Positions 19,951 through 27,699 of a stretch of 64,000 nucleotides of DNA are shown piece after piece (positions within the stretch are counted from its first letter, which is position 1; the number at the start of each line of letters is the position of its first letter). This stretch comes from Acidisarcina sp963790505 (GTDB taxonomy: Bacteria; Acidobacteriota; Terriglobia; Terriglobales; Acidobacteriaceae). The position numbers were made by a program, and so were the translations under genes. The DNA lies in the NCBI GenBank assembly GCA_963790505.1, contig CAWBOT010000002.1, forward strand, positions 310,001-374,000, given 5' to 3'. The notes below the pieces were generated by a model. It made no database searches. It had not been told where the DNA came from and was given only the letters and a program-made list of their open reading frames with translations.

Positions 19951-22349
19951 GGAGTCAGCCGCAGAGTATGTTTCGAATTATCGGTGATGGCCTCATCGCT
20001 AAAGTGTAGTGTGAAGGTGGTGCGCCCATACCAGTAGGGCCATTGGTCGCGATACCAGGGGCTGAGCGGGTTGCCGGATTGGCCGTAGACGATGTTTTCG
20101 GTGGAGTTGTCGAGGTTGCTCCAATCGACGGTGAGCCGTTGCGAGGGGCCGAGCCGAGCGCCCATCTGATCGACGGTGGTCACATCTCCGTAGCTGGGTC
20201 GGACTCCGGTGCCGGTCCATTTCTTGAACCAGGGCAAATTTCCGTACAGTGGATGCTCGAGTTCGATCGTGTGAATGTCGCCGTATTGCCAGCTCTTGAG
20301 GTCTGTGGGTGCGTGTTCGGCATCGAGTCCCTGGCGGACGGCTTCGGTCAGGAAGTCGTTCCAGTTGGCATAGCTCGGAGGAAGCCATTGGGCAGGGGAG
20401 TGGGCGACAAGTTCCTCTTCAGCAAAGTATTTCTCCCGCCAGGTATAGAGCTGCCAGTCTTCGCCAAGTTTGGGTTTAAGCAGCAGCGGCCAGAAGGCCT
20501 TGCGCGCAGCGGTAATGACGGCCGCCGGCGCGGAGTTGGCGTTCATCACGCCATCCCAAGAGCGCAAGAGGTCGGCCGCCTGGCGCAGGCGCTTGTCTGA
20601 ACGCGACGAGTGATCGATCGCGTAGGAATAGCGGCGAGCGAGCTCCTGATCGAGCACGGAGTAAAGATCGGTTTGCAGGGTTACCATGTCGGCTGGCCTG
20701 AGGTTGTTCTTGCCTGCGAGCCATTTCCAGATGCGTTCGTTGCGATAGGGTGCGGCCCATTCGAGGGTGAGCTGGTAGGGATAGCCATCGGGAGTAACGC
20801 GTGAGTTGGCTGTCGCGAGGATGCCGTTGGCGGGGTCTGCAGCGCTGGGCATTTGTTCGAAGGGTACGAGGCCTTGCCATTCATGGGTGCCTGAGGTCAC
20901 GGGAACGTTCGAGAGGCCGCCCTGGCGCACGGGAATGTAGCCGACCGCCTGGTAGCCGATGTGTCCCTGATCGTCGGCATAAATGACGTTGAGAGAAGGG
21001 CCCCACCAGAGGCCGAGGATGTTACGAAACTCGCTCCAACTGGAAGCTGCGTTGATGTCGAAGAGCGGGATGCTGTTCGCGGTGGGATTGTAGGCGGACC
21101 ACTCCAGAGAGAGGATGCGCTTTTCATGTTCGATCGCCGGGGTAATGATGGGGCCGTGGTCGGTGCGGCCCACGTCGACGACGATATCGCGTCCGCCGCG
21201 CACCCGGATCGTCTCACGCACATGGTCAATCGGCTTCCAACCGGAAGTGCTGAGATATTCGCCGCGGTCGTTGACCTGCTCGATGACGAGGTCCTGGGTG
21301 TCGCCATAAAGCGAGGTGAAGCCCCAGGAGATGTGGTCGTTGTGACCGGCAGTAACGAATGGAGCTCCGGGGGTGGTGACGCCGGCAACGTGGAAATCTC
21401 CTGCTTTGAGGTCGGCCTCGTACCAAATATTAGGAATCGTGTGCGTGATGTGCATGTCGTTGGACATGAGGGGCTTTCCCGATGCGGTGTGAGCTCCGGA
21501 AACGGCCCACTCGTTGGAGCCGATGACGCAGCCATTGCAGTCAGCTTGACCGAGCAGGCTGCGAAGCTGAAGCAGGTCTTCGAGCGTCGATTGCGATTCG
21601 TCGAGAGGGACATCGGGCATGTCGGATTGAGGCGCGGTGAGGTCGGGAATTGCGGCGCCAGGCGGATGGTCGCGCCACGAGCCGACGGGAAAGAGATCGG
21701 ATGCGAGAGCGGGGCTGAGTTTGCCAAGTACCTGTTCATTCTCGAGCTTGCTCTCCCAACGTTCGTCCTCCATCTGTACCATGCCGAGCAGGATGAGCAT
21801 ACAGTCCACAGGCTGCCAGGGTTTGGGCTTGTACATGAGCAACCCGAACTCTGCCGGCAGGTTGTCCTGGTGCGTGCTGATGAAGGTGTTGACGCCGCGG
21901 GAGTAGTCATCGAGAAAGCGCCGGTCGCGCGGGTTCGTGTTTGCGATGATGCGCTCGGCTGTGGGTCTCATTTCGAGTAGCCGCTGGACGCGATCGTGGG
22001 CGACGAGACCCTTGCCGAGGACCTCCGCGATCTCGCCGGCGACATATCGGCGGGTCATGTCCATCTGCCAGAGGCGATCCTGAGCGGTAACGTAACCCTG
22101 AGCGGTGAAGAGGTCTTCGAGGTTGGCAGCTTCGATGTGAGGAACGCCATGTTCATCGCGGCGGACTGTGACCGGCGAAGAGATGCCTGGAAGTTGAACG
22201 GTGCCGTCGATCTGGGGCAGGGAAGCGCGCATGGCGTGCTTGAGCCAGAATGCTCCCCCTCCGATGGCTGCAATAGTGAGCAGAATAAGGACTAGAAATA
22301 TCCATCCAAAGAGCCGCAGCCAGGGATTCCGTCTTACTTCGCGAGACAC
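19947..22349 (-). CDS. Penicillin acylase family Ntn-hydrolase
   Basis: An 800-residue precursor with an N-terminal membrane anchor or signal (FGWIFLVLILLTIAAIGGGAFW). The start is GTG 22349 with AGGAG upstream. Penicillin/AHL acylases are autoprocessed into alpha and beta chains; the expected nucleophile is Ser278 in GCVIGSNEWAVSG, the first residue of the beta chain. HIEAANLEDLFTAQGYVTAQDRLWQMD in the alpha chain and NDMHITHTIPNIWYE in the beta chain are standard family stretches. Substrates could be N-acyl amides, including acyl-homoserine lactones or acylated amino acids. The next gene overlaps by 4 bp. Confidence 0.92.
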   Translation of the reverse strand: MSREVRRNPWLRLFGWIFLVLILLTIAAIGGGAFWLKHAMRASLPQIDGTVQLPGISSPVTVRRDEHGVPHIEAANLEDLFTAQGYVTAQDRLWQMDMTRRYVAGEIAEVLGKGLVAHDRVQRLLEMRPTAERIIANTNPRDRRFLDDYSRGVNTFISTHQDNLPAEFGLLMYKPKPWQPVDCMLILLGMVQMEDERWESKLENEQVLGKLSPALASDLFPVGSWRDHPPGAAIPDLTAPQSDMPDVPLDESQSTLEDLLQLRSLLGQADCNGCVIGSNEWAVSGAHTASGKPLMSNDMHITHTIPNIWYEADLKAGDFHVAGVTTPGAPFVTAGHNDHISWGFTSLYGDTQDLVIEQVNDRGEYLSTSGWKPIDHVRETIRVRGGRDIVVDVGRTDHGPIITPAIEHEKRILSLEWSAYNPTANSIPLFDINAASSWSEFRNILGLWWGPSLNVIYADDQGHIGYQAVGYIPVRQGGLSNVPVTSGTHEWQGLVPFEQMPSAADPANGILATANSRVTPDGYPYQLTLEWAAPYRNERIWKWLAGKNNLRPADMVTLQTDLYSVLDQELARRYSYAIDHSSRSDKRLRQAADLLRSWDGVMNANSAPAAVITAARKAFWPLLLKPKLGEDWQLYTWREKYFAEEELVAHSPAQWLPPSYANWNDFLTEAVRQGLDAEHAPTDLKSWQYGDIHTIELEHPLYGNLPWFKKWTGTGVRPSYGDVTTVDQMGARLGPSQRLTVDWSNLDNSTENIVYGQSGNPLSPWYRDQWPYWYGRTTFTLHFSDEAITDNSKHTLRLTP

Positions 22350-22474
22350 AGAATTCGAACTCCTCTTACGCTATCTGGAAGACTCATTGTCTCACCGTGC
22401 AACGTGTGGGACGGATCGCCGCGTTCGGGCCGTACCTTCGTGTGGATTAGGCCACCATGCAGCAATTCCCGTGC

Positions 22475-22503
22475 TTGACACCCTGCTCTCCCGTTCCTAG
22501 AAT
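22475..22503 (+). promoter_or_regulatory. Strong sigma-70 promoter of the hrcA operon
   Basis: TTGACA (22475-22480), exactly 17 bp, then TAGAAT (22498-22503). This is one of the best promoter matches in the window. It points toward hrcA, leaving a leader of about 170 nt. The rest of the 22350-22680 gap holds the inverted repeat listed next and a small palindrome GGACA-C-TGTCC at 22564-22574. Confidence 0.75.
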
Positions 22504-22523
22504 CGAATAGGAAGACCCTACCC

Positions 22524-22551
22524 GAAATACTGTCTAAATAGTCAATATTTC
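22524..22551 (+). promoter_or_regulatory. Inverted repeat just downstream of the hrcA promoter (candidate HrcA operator)
   Basis: GAAATACTG (22524-22532), a 10-nt spacer, then CAATATTTC (22543-22551): nine-base arms with one mismatch. It begins about 20 bp after the -10 box. The known HrcA site CIRCE has nine-base arms around a nine-base spacer and sits in the same place, but its sequence (TTAGCACTC/GAGTGCTAA) is different and absent here. The geometry suggests a diverged HrcA operator; binding is not proven. Confidence 0.45.
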
Positions 22552-22680
22552 AAAGGGTTAGCGGGACACTGTCCGTATGAGGTTCGAGCCGCGGTTTTCT
22601 CGGCTGCTTCTACAGGGAAAATCTCCCGGAATTGCCGTCAGATTGCTGCACATACGCCGGTATCGCGCTCTGGAGTCAAT

Positions 22681-23748
22681 ATGGTCGCCGAACTCAGGAT
22701 CAGTCCACGGGAACGGGCAGTACTTACGGCCATTATCGAGATTTACATAGAGACGGGGGAGCCGGTTGCGTCGCAAGCGATTGCGCGCCAGTTGGGCAAT
22801 CGAGACGGCATGAGCGCCGCGACGATTCGCAATGTGATGGCTTCGCTGGCCGATGCCGACCTACTTGATCAGCCACATACCTCAGCCGGGCGGACGCCGT
22901 CGGCCAAGGCCTTCCGGGTTTATGTGGAGCAGTTGAACGGCATGGCCCGCACGTCTCCGGCGACCCTCACCCAAAAGCGCCGCGAGGAGATCGAAGACAA
23001 CTTTTCGGGTGTGAGCAGCCGGCAGCAGTTTTTGGAGCGGACGTCGCACGTGCTGGCGCTGATCTCAAACGGAGTGGGAGTCGCAGTAGCGGCGAGCGCC
23101 GACTTTCATGCGTTGGAGCACATCCACTTCTCGCGGCTCTCTGCAGGAAGGGTCTTGGCCGTGGTGGTGACAAAGGCCGGATCTGTGCTCGACCGAGTAC
23201 TGACGCTTGACCACGATCTGAGCCACGGTGAGCTGGGCCTCGCGGCGAATTTTCTGAACGAGAACTTCCACGGCTGGTCCATGGAGAAGATCCGCCAGGA
23301 ACTGCAGAATCGTATCGAGCAGGAACGCAGCGAATACGATCGGCTCAGTCGTTCGGTAGGGGAACTTTACCGCAAGGGAGCGTTGGACGGCGACGGCGAC
23401 GCACCTTCCATTTTTGTGGAAGGAGTAGGAAATCTGATCGCCAGCCAGGTCGATCGCGACCGGCTTCGCCAGTTGCTTGGCGCCCTCGAAGCGAAGCGGC
23501 GGCTGATCGAGTTGCTGAACGCCTATGTCGATACCCGCCAGCAGAACGTGCGCGTCGTGGTCGGACTGGAAGAGACGATTCCTGAAATGCGTAATATGGT
23601 TTTGATCGGTGCGCCCGCCCTGGTGGGGGCCGAGAACCTTGGTACCGTGGCAGTCCTGGGGCCAGTCCGTCTGCAATACCAGGAGACGATGAACGTAGTC
23701 TCATTTATCGCCCAGCTCTCCGACAGAATCCTGCAGCCTCCGCAGTAA
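22681..23748 (+). CDS. hrcA: HrcA, heat-inducible transcription repressor
   Basis: A 355-residue repressor of chaperone genes. The N-terminal winged helix reads LTAIIEIYIETGEPVASQAI and SAATIRNVMASLADADLLDQPHTSAGRTPS, highly diagnostic for HrcA. The GAF-like inserted dimerisation and sensing domain follows. The start ATG 22681 has GGAG five bases upstream. HrcA represses at normal temperature and loses activity when GroEL is titrated by misfolded protein. It is the first gene of hrcA-grpE-dnaJ and probably regulates its own operon. Confidence 0.96.
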   Translation: MVAELRISPRERAVLTAIIEIYIETGEPVASQAIARQLGNRDGMSAATIRNVMASLADADLLDQPHTSAGRTPSAKAFRVYVEQLNGMARTSPATLTQKRREEIEDNFSGVSSRQQFLERTSHVLALISNGVGVAVAASADFHALEHIHFSRLSAGRVLAVVVTKAGSVLDRVLTLDHDLSHGELGLAANFLNENFHGWSMEKIRQELQNRIEQERSEYDRLSRSVGELYRKGALDGDGDAPSIFVEGVGNLIASQVDRDRLRQLLGALEAKRRLIELLNAYVDTRQQNVRVVVGLEETIPEMRNMVLIGAPALVGAENLGTVAVLGPVRLQYQETMNVVSFIAQLSDRILQPPQ

Positions 23749-23853
23749 TCTAATTCATCAGCAAGTCGTTCAGCCGGCAAGTCCGTGGGAGCAGGTGAGA
23801 TGTCGGGACGGCTCAATATAGGCACCATAGGCAACGCCTGGAAGAAGGCATTC

Positions 23854-24486
23854 ATGAACAGCAAAACTATTGACCTCAATCACCTTTCCGACGACGAGTT
23901 AGAGCTTCGTCAAAACGCAGATCCTGTCTCCGACCCGATGGATGCGGTTGGGCCGCGACACGAAGGCAACGGCGGCGCGCAGACCGGAGAGGCATCTGTA
24001 CCCGCCAACGCGGGAAGCGTGCCGCTCGAAGAGTACGAGCGGATAAAGGCCGAGCGGGACCAGCTTTTTGACCGGCTGGCCCGGATGCAGGCCGAGTTCG
24101 ACAACGCCCGCAAGCGAGAGGCGCGTGAACGCATCGACTTCCGTGATTTTGCAACCGCCGGCGCAGTCGAGCAGTTTCTGCCGGTGATCGACAATTTTCA
24201 GCTTGCCTTGAAGGCGGGCGGAACCGCAGAACAACTGCGAATCGGTGTCGAGTTGATCGTGAAGCAGATGGATGAGGCGCTAAGAACGCTTAATGTGCAA
24301 CCGGTAGAAGCGGTTGGGGCGCAGTTTGATCCTCACGTGCATGAGTCCATCGATTCGGTTGAACGGGCTGATCTGCCCGACCAGCAAGTACTTGAAGAAG
24401 TGCGCCGCGGCTATCGGATCAAGGAAAAGCTGTTGCGGCCTGCGCTGGTGCGCGTCGTAAGCAATGCCAAGACAGAGTCAGCGTGA
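23854..24486 (+). CDS. grpE: GrpE, DnaK nucleotide-exchange factor
   Basis: From ATG 23854 (GAAGAAGG upstream) the protein has 210 residues; an earlier in-frame ATG at 23800 would add 18 residues. The acidic, disordered N-terminus is followed by the long dimerising helix (EYERIKAERDQLFDRLARMQ) with EFDNARKREARERID. The C-terminal beta domain is marked by VGAQFDPHVHESI and EVRRGYRIKEKLLRPALVRV. It accelerates ADP release from DnaK. It lies 105 bp downstream of hrcA; dnaK is not in the cluster. Confidence 0.95.
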   Translation: MNSKTIDLNHLSDDELELRQNADPVSDPMDAVGPRHEGNGGAQTGEASVPANAGSVPLEEYERIKAERDQLFDRLARMQAEFDNARKREARERIDFRDFATAGAVEQFLPVIDNFQLALKAGGTAEQLRIGVELIVKQMDEALRTLNVQPVEAVGAQFDPHVHESIDSVERADLPDQQVLEEVRRGYRIKEKLLRPALVRVVSNAKTESA

Positions 24487-24499
24487 CGCGGGCTTCTTT

Positions 24500-24529
24500 C
24501 AGGCAGGCCCTCTAAGAAGGGTAAGCCTG
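24500..24529 (+). other. Imperfect stem-loop between grpE and dnaJ
   Basis: CAGGC and CCC pair with GGG and GCCTG, with 3-nt internal loops, in the 108-bp gap between grpE and dnaJ. There is no T-tract. It could be an RNA processing or stability element that sets dnaJ output, or chance. Confidence 0.3.
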
Positions 24530-24594
24530 ACGAATGCAGCCGCCTTGTTTTTCAGTAATCTTGATTTTCGCTACAACCCCGGTCAGAAAGAGAT

Positions 24595-25737
24595 ATGAGT
24601 CCAGTAAACAACGTGATCAAAGTCGACTACTACGAAGTGCTAGGCGTCAGCCGTGACGCAAACGACCAGGAGCTGAAGACCGCCTATCGCAAGCTGGCGA
24701 TGCAGTACCATCCCGACCGCAATCCAGGAGATGCGGTAGCGGAAGAAAAGTTCAAAGAGTGCAGCGAGGCCTACCAGGTGCTGACCGACGCGCAGAAGCG
24801 CGCGGCTTACGACCGCTACGGCCACGCGGGAGTGACTGGCGCGGCTGGGAACGGCGGTCCGTTCGGTAATGTCAACGTCCAGGACATTGGCGATATCTTT
24901 GGCGACCTCTTCGGCGAGATGTTTAACGTCGGAGGCTCGGGGAATCGCCGCCCTTCGCGCGCCCAACGCGGACGCGATCTTCGCTATGAAATGCAGATCG
25001 AATTTGAAGAGGCGATCTTTGGCAAAGATACAGAGATTGCCATCCACCGCATGGAGGTCTGTATCGATTGCGGCGGCTCGGGCACGAAGAACAAGCAGGG
25101 ACCGACGACCTGCAGCCAGTGCCAGGGACGCGGGCAGGTGCGGTATCAGCAGGGCTTTTTCTCGATCGCGCGGACCTGTGGCGTTTGCGGCGGGACCGGC
25201 ACGATGATCGCCGACCCGTGTACGACTTGCCGCGGCGAGGCTCGTATGGGGCGCGACCACAAGATCATCGTGAACGTGCCAGCAGGAGTGGAAGAGGGAA
25301 CGCGCATTCGCTATCAGGGCGAAGGCGACGCGGGACGCTTTGGCGGCCCGAACGGAGACTTGTATATCGTGCTGGCTGTGAAGGCGCACGAGTTCTTTGA
25401 GCGCGAGGGGAACGATCTTCACTGCGTAATGCCGATTTCCATGCCGCAGGCGGCGCTGGGCGACGAGCTGACGATCCCGACGCTGGAAGGCGAGACAACG
25501 CTGAAGATTCCAGAAGGCACGCAGAGCGGCAAGGAATTTCGTATTCGCGGCAAGGGTGTGCCTCATTTGAATGAGCGTGGACGCGGCGATCTGATCGTCG
25601 AGATTGCGGTAAAGACGCCCAACAAGCTGACCAAGGTGCAACGTGAACTTCTGCGTCAGCTGGCTGAGACTATGACGGTGGAGAACAAGCCGACATCTCG
25701 GAGCCTGTTCTCCAAGGTGAAGGAAATCTTCAGCTAG
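24595..25737 (+). CDS. dnaJ: DnaJ, Hsp40 co-chaperone
   Basis: 380 residues, class A Hsp40. The J domain (residues 10-78) carries HPD at 39-41, which stimulates the DnaK ATPase. A short Gly/Phe region (80-115) contains the repeated DIFGDLFGEMF. Four zinc-binding motifs follow at Cys156/159, 173/176, 195/198 and 209/212. The first three are CxxCxGxG; the fourth is CTTCRGEA, lacking the last Gly. The C-terminal substrate-binding domains are complete (GEGDAGRFGGPNGDLYIVL). It is the last gene of the hrcA operon. Confidence 0.96.
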   Translation: MSPVNNVIKVDYYEVLGVSRDANDQELKTAYRKLAMQYHPDRNPGDAVAEEKFKECSEAYQVLTDAQKRAAYDRYGHAGVTGAAGNGGPFGNVNVQDIGDIFGDLFGEMFNVGGSGNRRPSRAQRGRDLRYEMQIEFEEAIFGKDTEIAIHRMEVCIDCGGSGTKNKQGPTTCSQCQGRGQVRYQQGFFSIARTCGVCGGTGTMIADPCTTCRGEARMGRDHKIIVNVPAGVEEGTRIRYQGEGDAGRFGGPNGDLYIVLAVKAHEFFEREGNDLHCVMPISMPQAALGDELTIPTLEGETTLKIPEGTQSGKEFRIRGKGVPHLNERGRGDLIVEIAVKTPNKLTKVQRELLRQLAETMTVENKPTSRSLFSKVKEIFS

Positions 25738-25759
25738 GAACGACTCTGGGCAATCGTTC

Positions 25760-26494
25760 TCAACTGAGGAGAGCGGCGACAATCGAGACCGCAGCGATCG
25801 CGGCGGTCTCCGCGCGCAGGATGCGTGGCCCTAGGCTGGCGGATTTCCAGCCTTGCGCGGCAAAGAGCGCCACTTCGTCATCGGTCCATCCGCCTTCCGG
25901 CCCTATTGCTAAGCGAATTCTCCTCGGACCTGTAACCAGAGCATCGGTCTGGATTGGCTGGATCTCGTCGCGCAAAGTCATGGTCGTTTCGCTCTCGGAG
26001 AGAAGTAGACGTAGAGCCTCCGGTTCCTCTCTCGCGGCAGTCACCACAGACATCGGATCAGAAATGACAACCGTGTCGGAGCGGCGCGATTGCTGAGCGG
26101 CTTCGCGGGCAATGCGCCGCCAGCGTTCAGCGCGCGTTGCTGCCGCTTGTGCGAGATGTTTTTCGGTGCGGCGGGTGAGAAGCGGTACGATTTTCTCGAC
26201 CCCCAACTCTGTGGTCTTCTCGATTGCCCATTCCATACGATCGAACTTGAAGACCGCGAGTAATAGCGTCACCGGCAGCGCAGGCTCCGCGTCGACTTCC
26301 TCGCCGAGCGCGAAGTCCACACAAGTGTCCTTGATTTCCACAAGCACTCCGCGACGAACACGATCGCCGACGACGATATCGAACTCCATGCCGGTCTGCG
26401 CGCGCAGCACTCGCACGAGGTGAGCGGCAGTCGCGCCGCTCAACGTCGCGGTGGACTCATCCCAACGATCGGCAATCCAACGACGCCGCGTCAT
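25760..26494 (-). CDS. rsmE: RsmE, 16S rRNA m3U1498 methyltransferase
   Basis: A 244-residue SPOUT methyltransferase that methylates N3 of U1498 in the 30S decoding region using SAM. The N-terminal PUA-like part opens MTRRRWIADRWDESTATLSG. The C-terminal knot has IRLAIGPEGGWTDDEVALF and LGPRILRAETAAIAAVSIV, the two signature loops that form the SAM site. EWAIEKTTELGVEKIVPLLTRRT is also diagnostic. It converges with dnaJ with a 22-bp gap. Confidence 0.95.
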   Translation of the reverse strand: MTRRRWIADRWDESTATLSGATAAHLVRVLRAQTGMEFDIVVGDRVRRGVLVEIKDTCVDFALGEEVDAEPALPVTLLLAVFKFDRMEWAIEKTTELGVEKIVPLLTRRTEKHLAQAAATRAERWRRIAREAAQQSRRSDTVVISDPMSVVTAAREEPEALRLLLSESETTMTLRDEIQPIQTDALVTGPRRIRLAIGPEGGWTDDEVALFAAQGWKSASLGPRILRAETAAIAAVSIVAALLS

Positions 26495-26563
26495 CTATAT
26501 TCCCCTTACTGCCGCTTTCCGGCGTAGTCGATTTTGCCCTTTGTTTATAGGGTCATTAAACAC

Positions 26564-26592
26564 TTAGGGGGACGCTCATCGCGTCCCCCTAA
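26564..26592 (-). terminator. Terminator of the 24-codon lysine-rich gene
   Basis: A perfect 12-bp inverted repeat, TTAGGGGGACGC (26564-26575) and GCGTCCCCCTAA (26581-26592), with a 5-nt loop; three more pairs follow across a one-base bulge. It begins 22 bp after the stop of the leftward 24-codon gene. The following T-run is weak (GTGTTTAATG), but the stem is very stable. Confidence 0.65.
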
Positions 26593-26613
26593 TGTGTTGC
26601 CTGTTGCCGATCG

Positions 26614-26688
26614 TTACTTCTTTTTTGGTGCTGCCTTCTTGGCGGCCTTCTTTGCCGGTGCCTTTTTCGCTGCCTTCTTGGTTGCCAT
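26614..26688 (-). CDS. 24-residue lysine/alanine-rich histone-tail-like peptide
   Basis: A very short gene: ATG at 26688, 24 codons, TAA. The product starts MATKKAAKKAPAKKAAKKAA and ends PKKK: about half Lys and most of the rest Ala, with two Pro, as in bacterial histone H1-like tails. It has its own near-consensus promoter (26755-26783), a leader of about 60 nt, an AGGGAG site and a strong downstream hairpin, so it looks like a complete unit, not a frame by chance. It should bind nucleic acid non-specifically; a nucleoid or ribosome-associated role is inference. Confidence 0.7.
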   Translation of the reverse strand: MATKKAAKKAPAKKAAKKAAPKKK

Positions 26689-26754
26689 GGTTGTTTGTTC
26701 TCCCTTGTTCGATTTGACGTCGAAACTGCAATCAACAAACTGCAGTTAACGAAA

Positions 26755-26783
26755 GGTATAGAGGTACGAAAAAAGAGTGTCAA
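26755..26783 (-). promoter_or_regulatory. Near-consensus sigma-70 promoter of the 24-codon gene
   Basis: Read leftward: TTGACA (26783-26778), a 17-bp spacer, TATACC (26760-26755). The expected start falls on or beside the perfect palindrome AACTGCAGTT (26738-26747). The heptamer AACTGCA occurs again about 15 bp further on, so a repressor site here is conceivable. Confidence 0.7.
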
Positions 26784-26877
26784 GAAAAAAATAAAGTTTT
26801 GTGCATGTCAACCTTCGCTTTGAATCGCAAGAGTCATAACGCCGCATCCTTGCGATCGGTCGCGCGACCGAAATTCG

Positions 26878-27699
26878 TCATGCAACGCCGAGAGGAACGT
26901 GAGCGCGATTCAAGAGCCAGAGGAGAATTCCAGTGATGGAATCGTGCCAGCTGTGCGCGATCATGCCGGCGCGCAGACTCTTGCGACGCAGCGCGAGCAG
27001 ACTGAAAAGTGCGCCGTACACAGTAATCATCAGCATTCCGGCGATACCCTCATATCCGTGCGCGGCCCCGAAGAGCAAAGCAGATACAAGGACGCCGACC
27101 CAGACCCTTCCGCTGGCTCGGGCGAACTGCTGCTGAAAATATCCACGAAAAATAAACTCCTCGCAGATTCCGGCGGAGATGCTCAGCGCGATCCAGAGCA
27201 CGGCTTCGGCGATGCTCGATGGCGCGAGCTGACTGATCTGCTTTTGGGCACTCTCGAGATGAAGGCGATGCAGAACCAGCGCAAGAGAAGCGAGCACGAT
27301 TGCGGAAAATATCCAGAAGACCCCCGCCGCCGCCACGTCAGTAAGAAACACGTGCACTCCGGGACGGTACTCACCGAGCAACTCCCGCAGGGGCGTTTTC
27401 TTTAACCGTATGCCCCACAATGCGAGCCCCGCGAGCGCCCATTCCCATGCAATCGTGACGGCGTAGTTCGCGAGATGATGACTCGCCATCGTATGGCGAC
27501 CAGCGTGGACTGAGCCAAAGAGCGACGTCGCGGCAATCAGGAATATCAGCAGCACCGTATTCCACCACGGAGCGATTGCGACTCCAACGCGCTCCCTGGG
27601 CGAATCCCGAAAAACCGATTCTCCTGGGATCTCGGTTCGCACTTTCACCTCGGTCTGCGTATTCTCCACCGGAATGCTGCTCTCGCGGTCGTTCAACAC
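26878..27699 (-). CDS. CPBP-family intramembrane glutamic endopeptidase
   Basis: A 273-residue membrane protein with about seven hydrophobic helices. The Abi/CPBP catalytic motifs are visible: EEFIFRGYFQQQF (EExxxR), FGAAHGYEG (the conserved His in a helix) and a late HSWHDS. Relatives include the CAAX prenyl protease Rce1 and bacteriocin-immunity proteins. Substrates are unknown. Its GTG start overlaps the serine dehydratase stop by 7 bp, so translation is coupled. Confidence 0.87.
   Translation of the reverse strand: MLNDRESSIPVENTQTEVKVRTEIPGESVFRDSPRERVGVAIAPWWNTVLLIFLIAATSLFGSVHAGRHTMASHHLANYAVTIAWEWALAGLALWGIRLKKTPLRELLGEYRPGVHVFLTDVAAAGVFWIFSAIVLASLALVLHRLHLESAQKQISQLAPSSIAEAVLWIALSISAGICEEFIFRGYFQQQFARASGRVWVGVLVSALLFGAAHGYEGIAGMLMITVYGALFSLLALRRKSLRAGMIAHSWHDSITGILLWLLNRAHVPLGVA

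Noticed and set aside
20897..21980. Two long open frames (337 and 339 codons) inside the acylase gene
   Set aside because: Low-complexity translations with no family marks; the acylase frame is conserved throughout.
22350..22680. Classic CIRCE element upstream of hrcA
   Set aside because: TTAGCACTC/GAGTGCTAA is not present; only the different inverted repeat at 22524-22551 is seen.
24640..25782. 380-codon open frame opposite dnaJ
   Set aside because: Mirrors dnaJ almost exactly in extent; no recognisable domain. GC-driven shadow.
26534..26749. 71-codon rightward frame with a Phe/Ala-rich 'membrane' stretch
   Set aside because: It is the complement of the lysine/alanine codons of the 24-residue gene; promoter, ribosome site and hairpin all point left.
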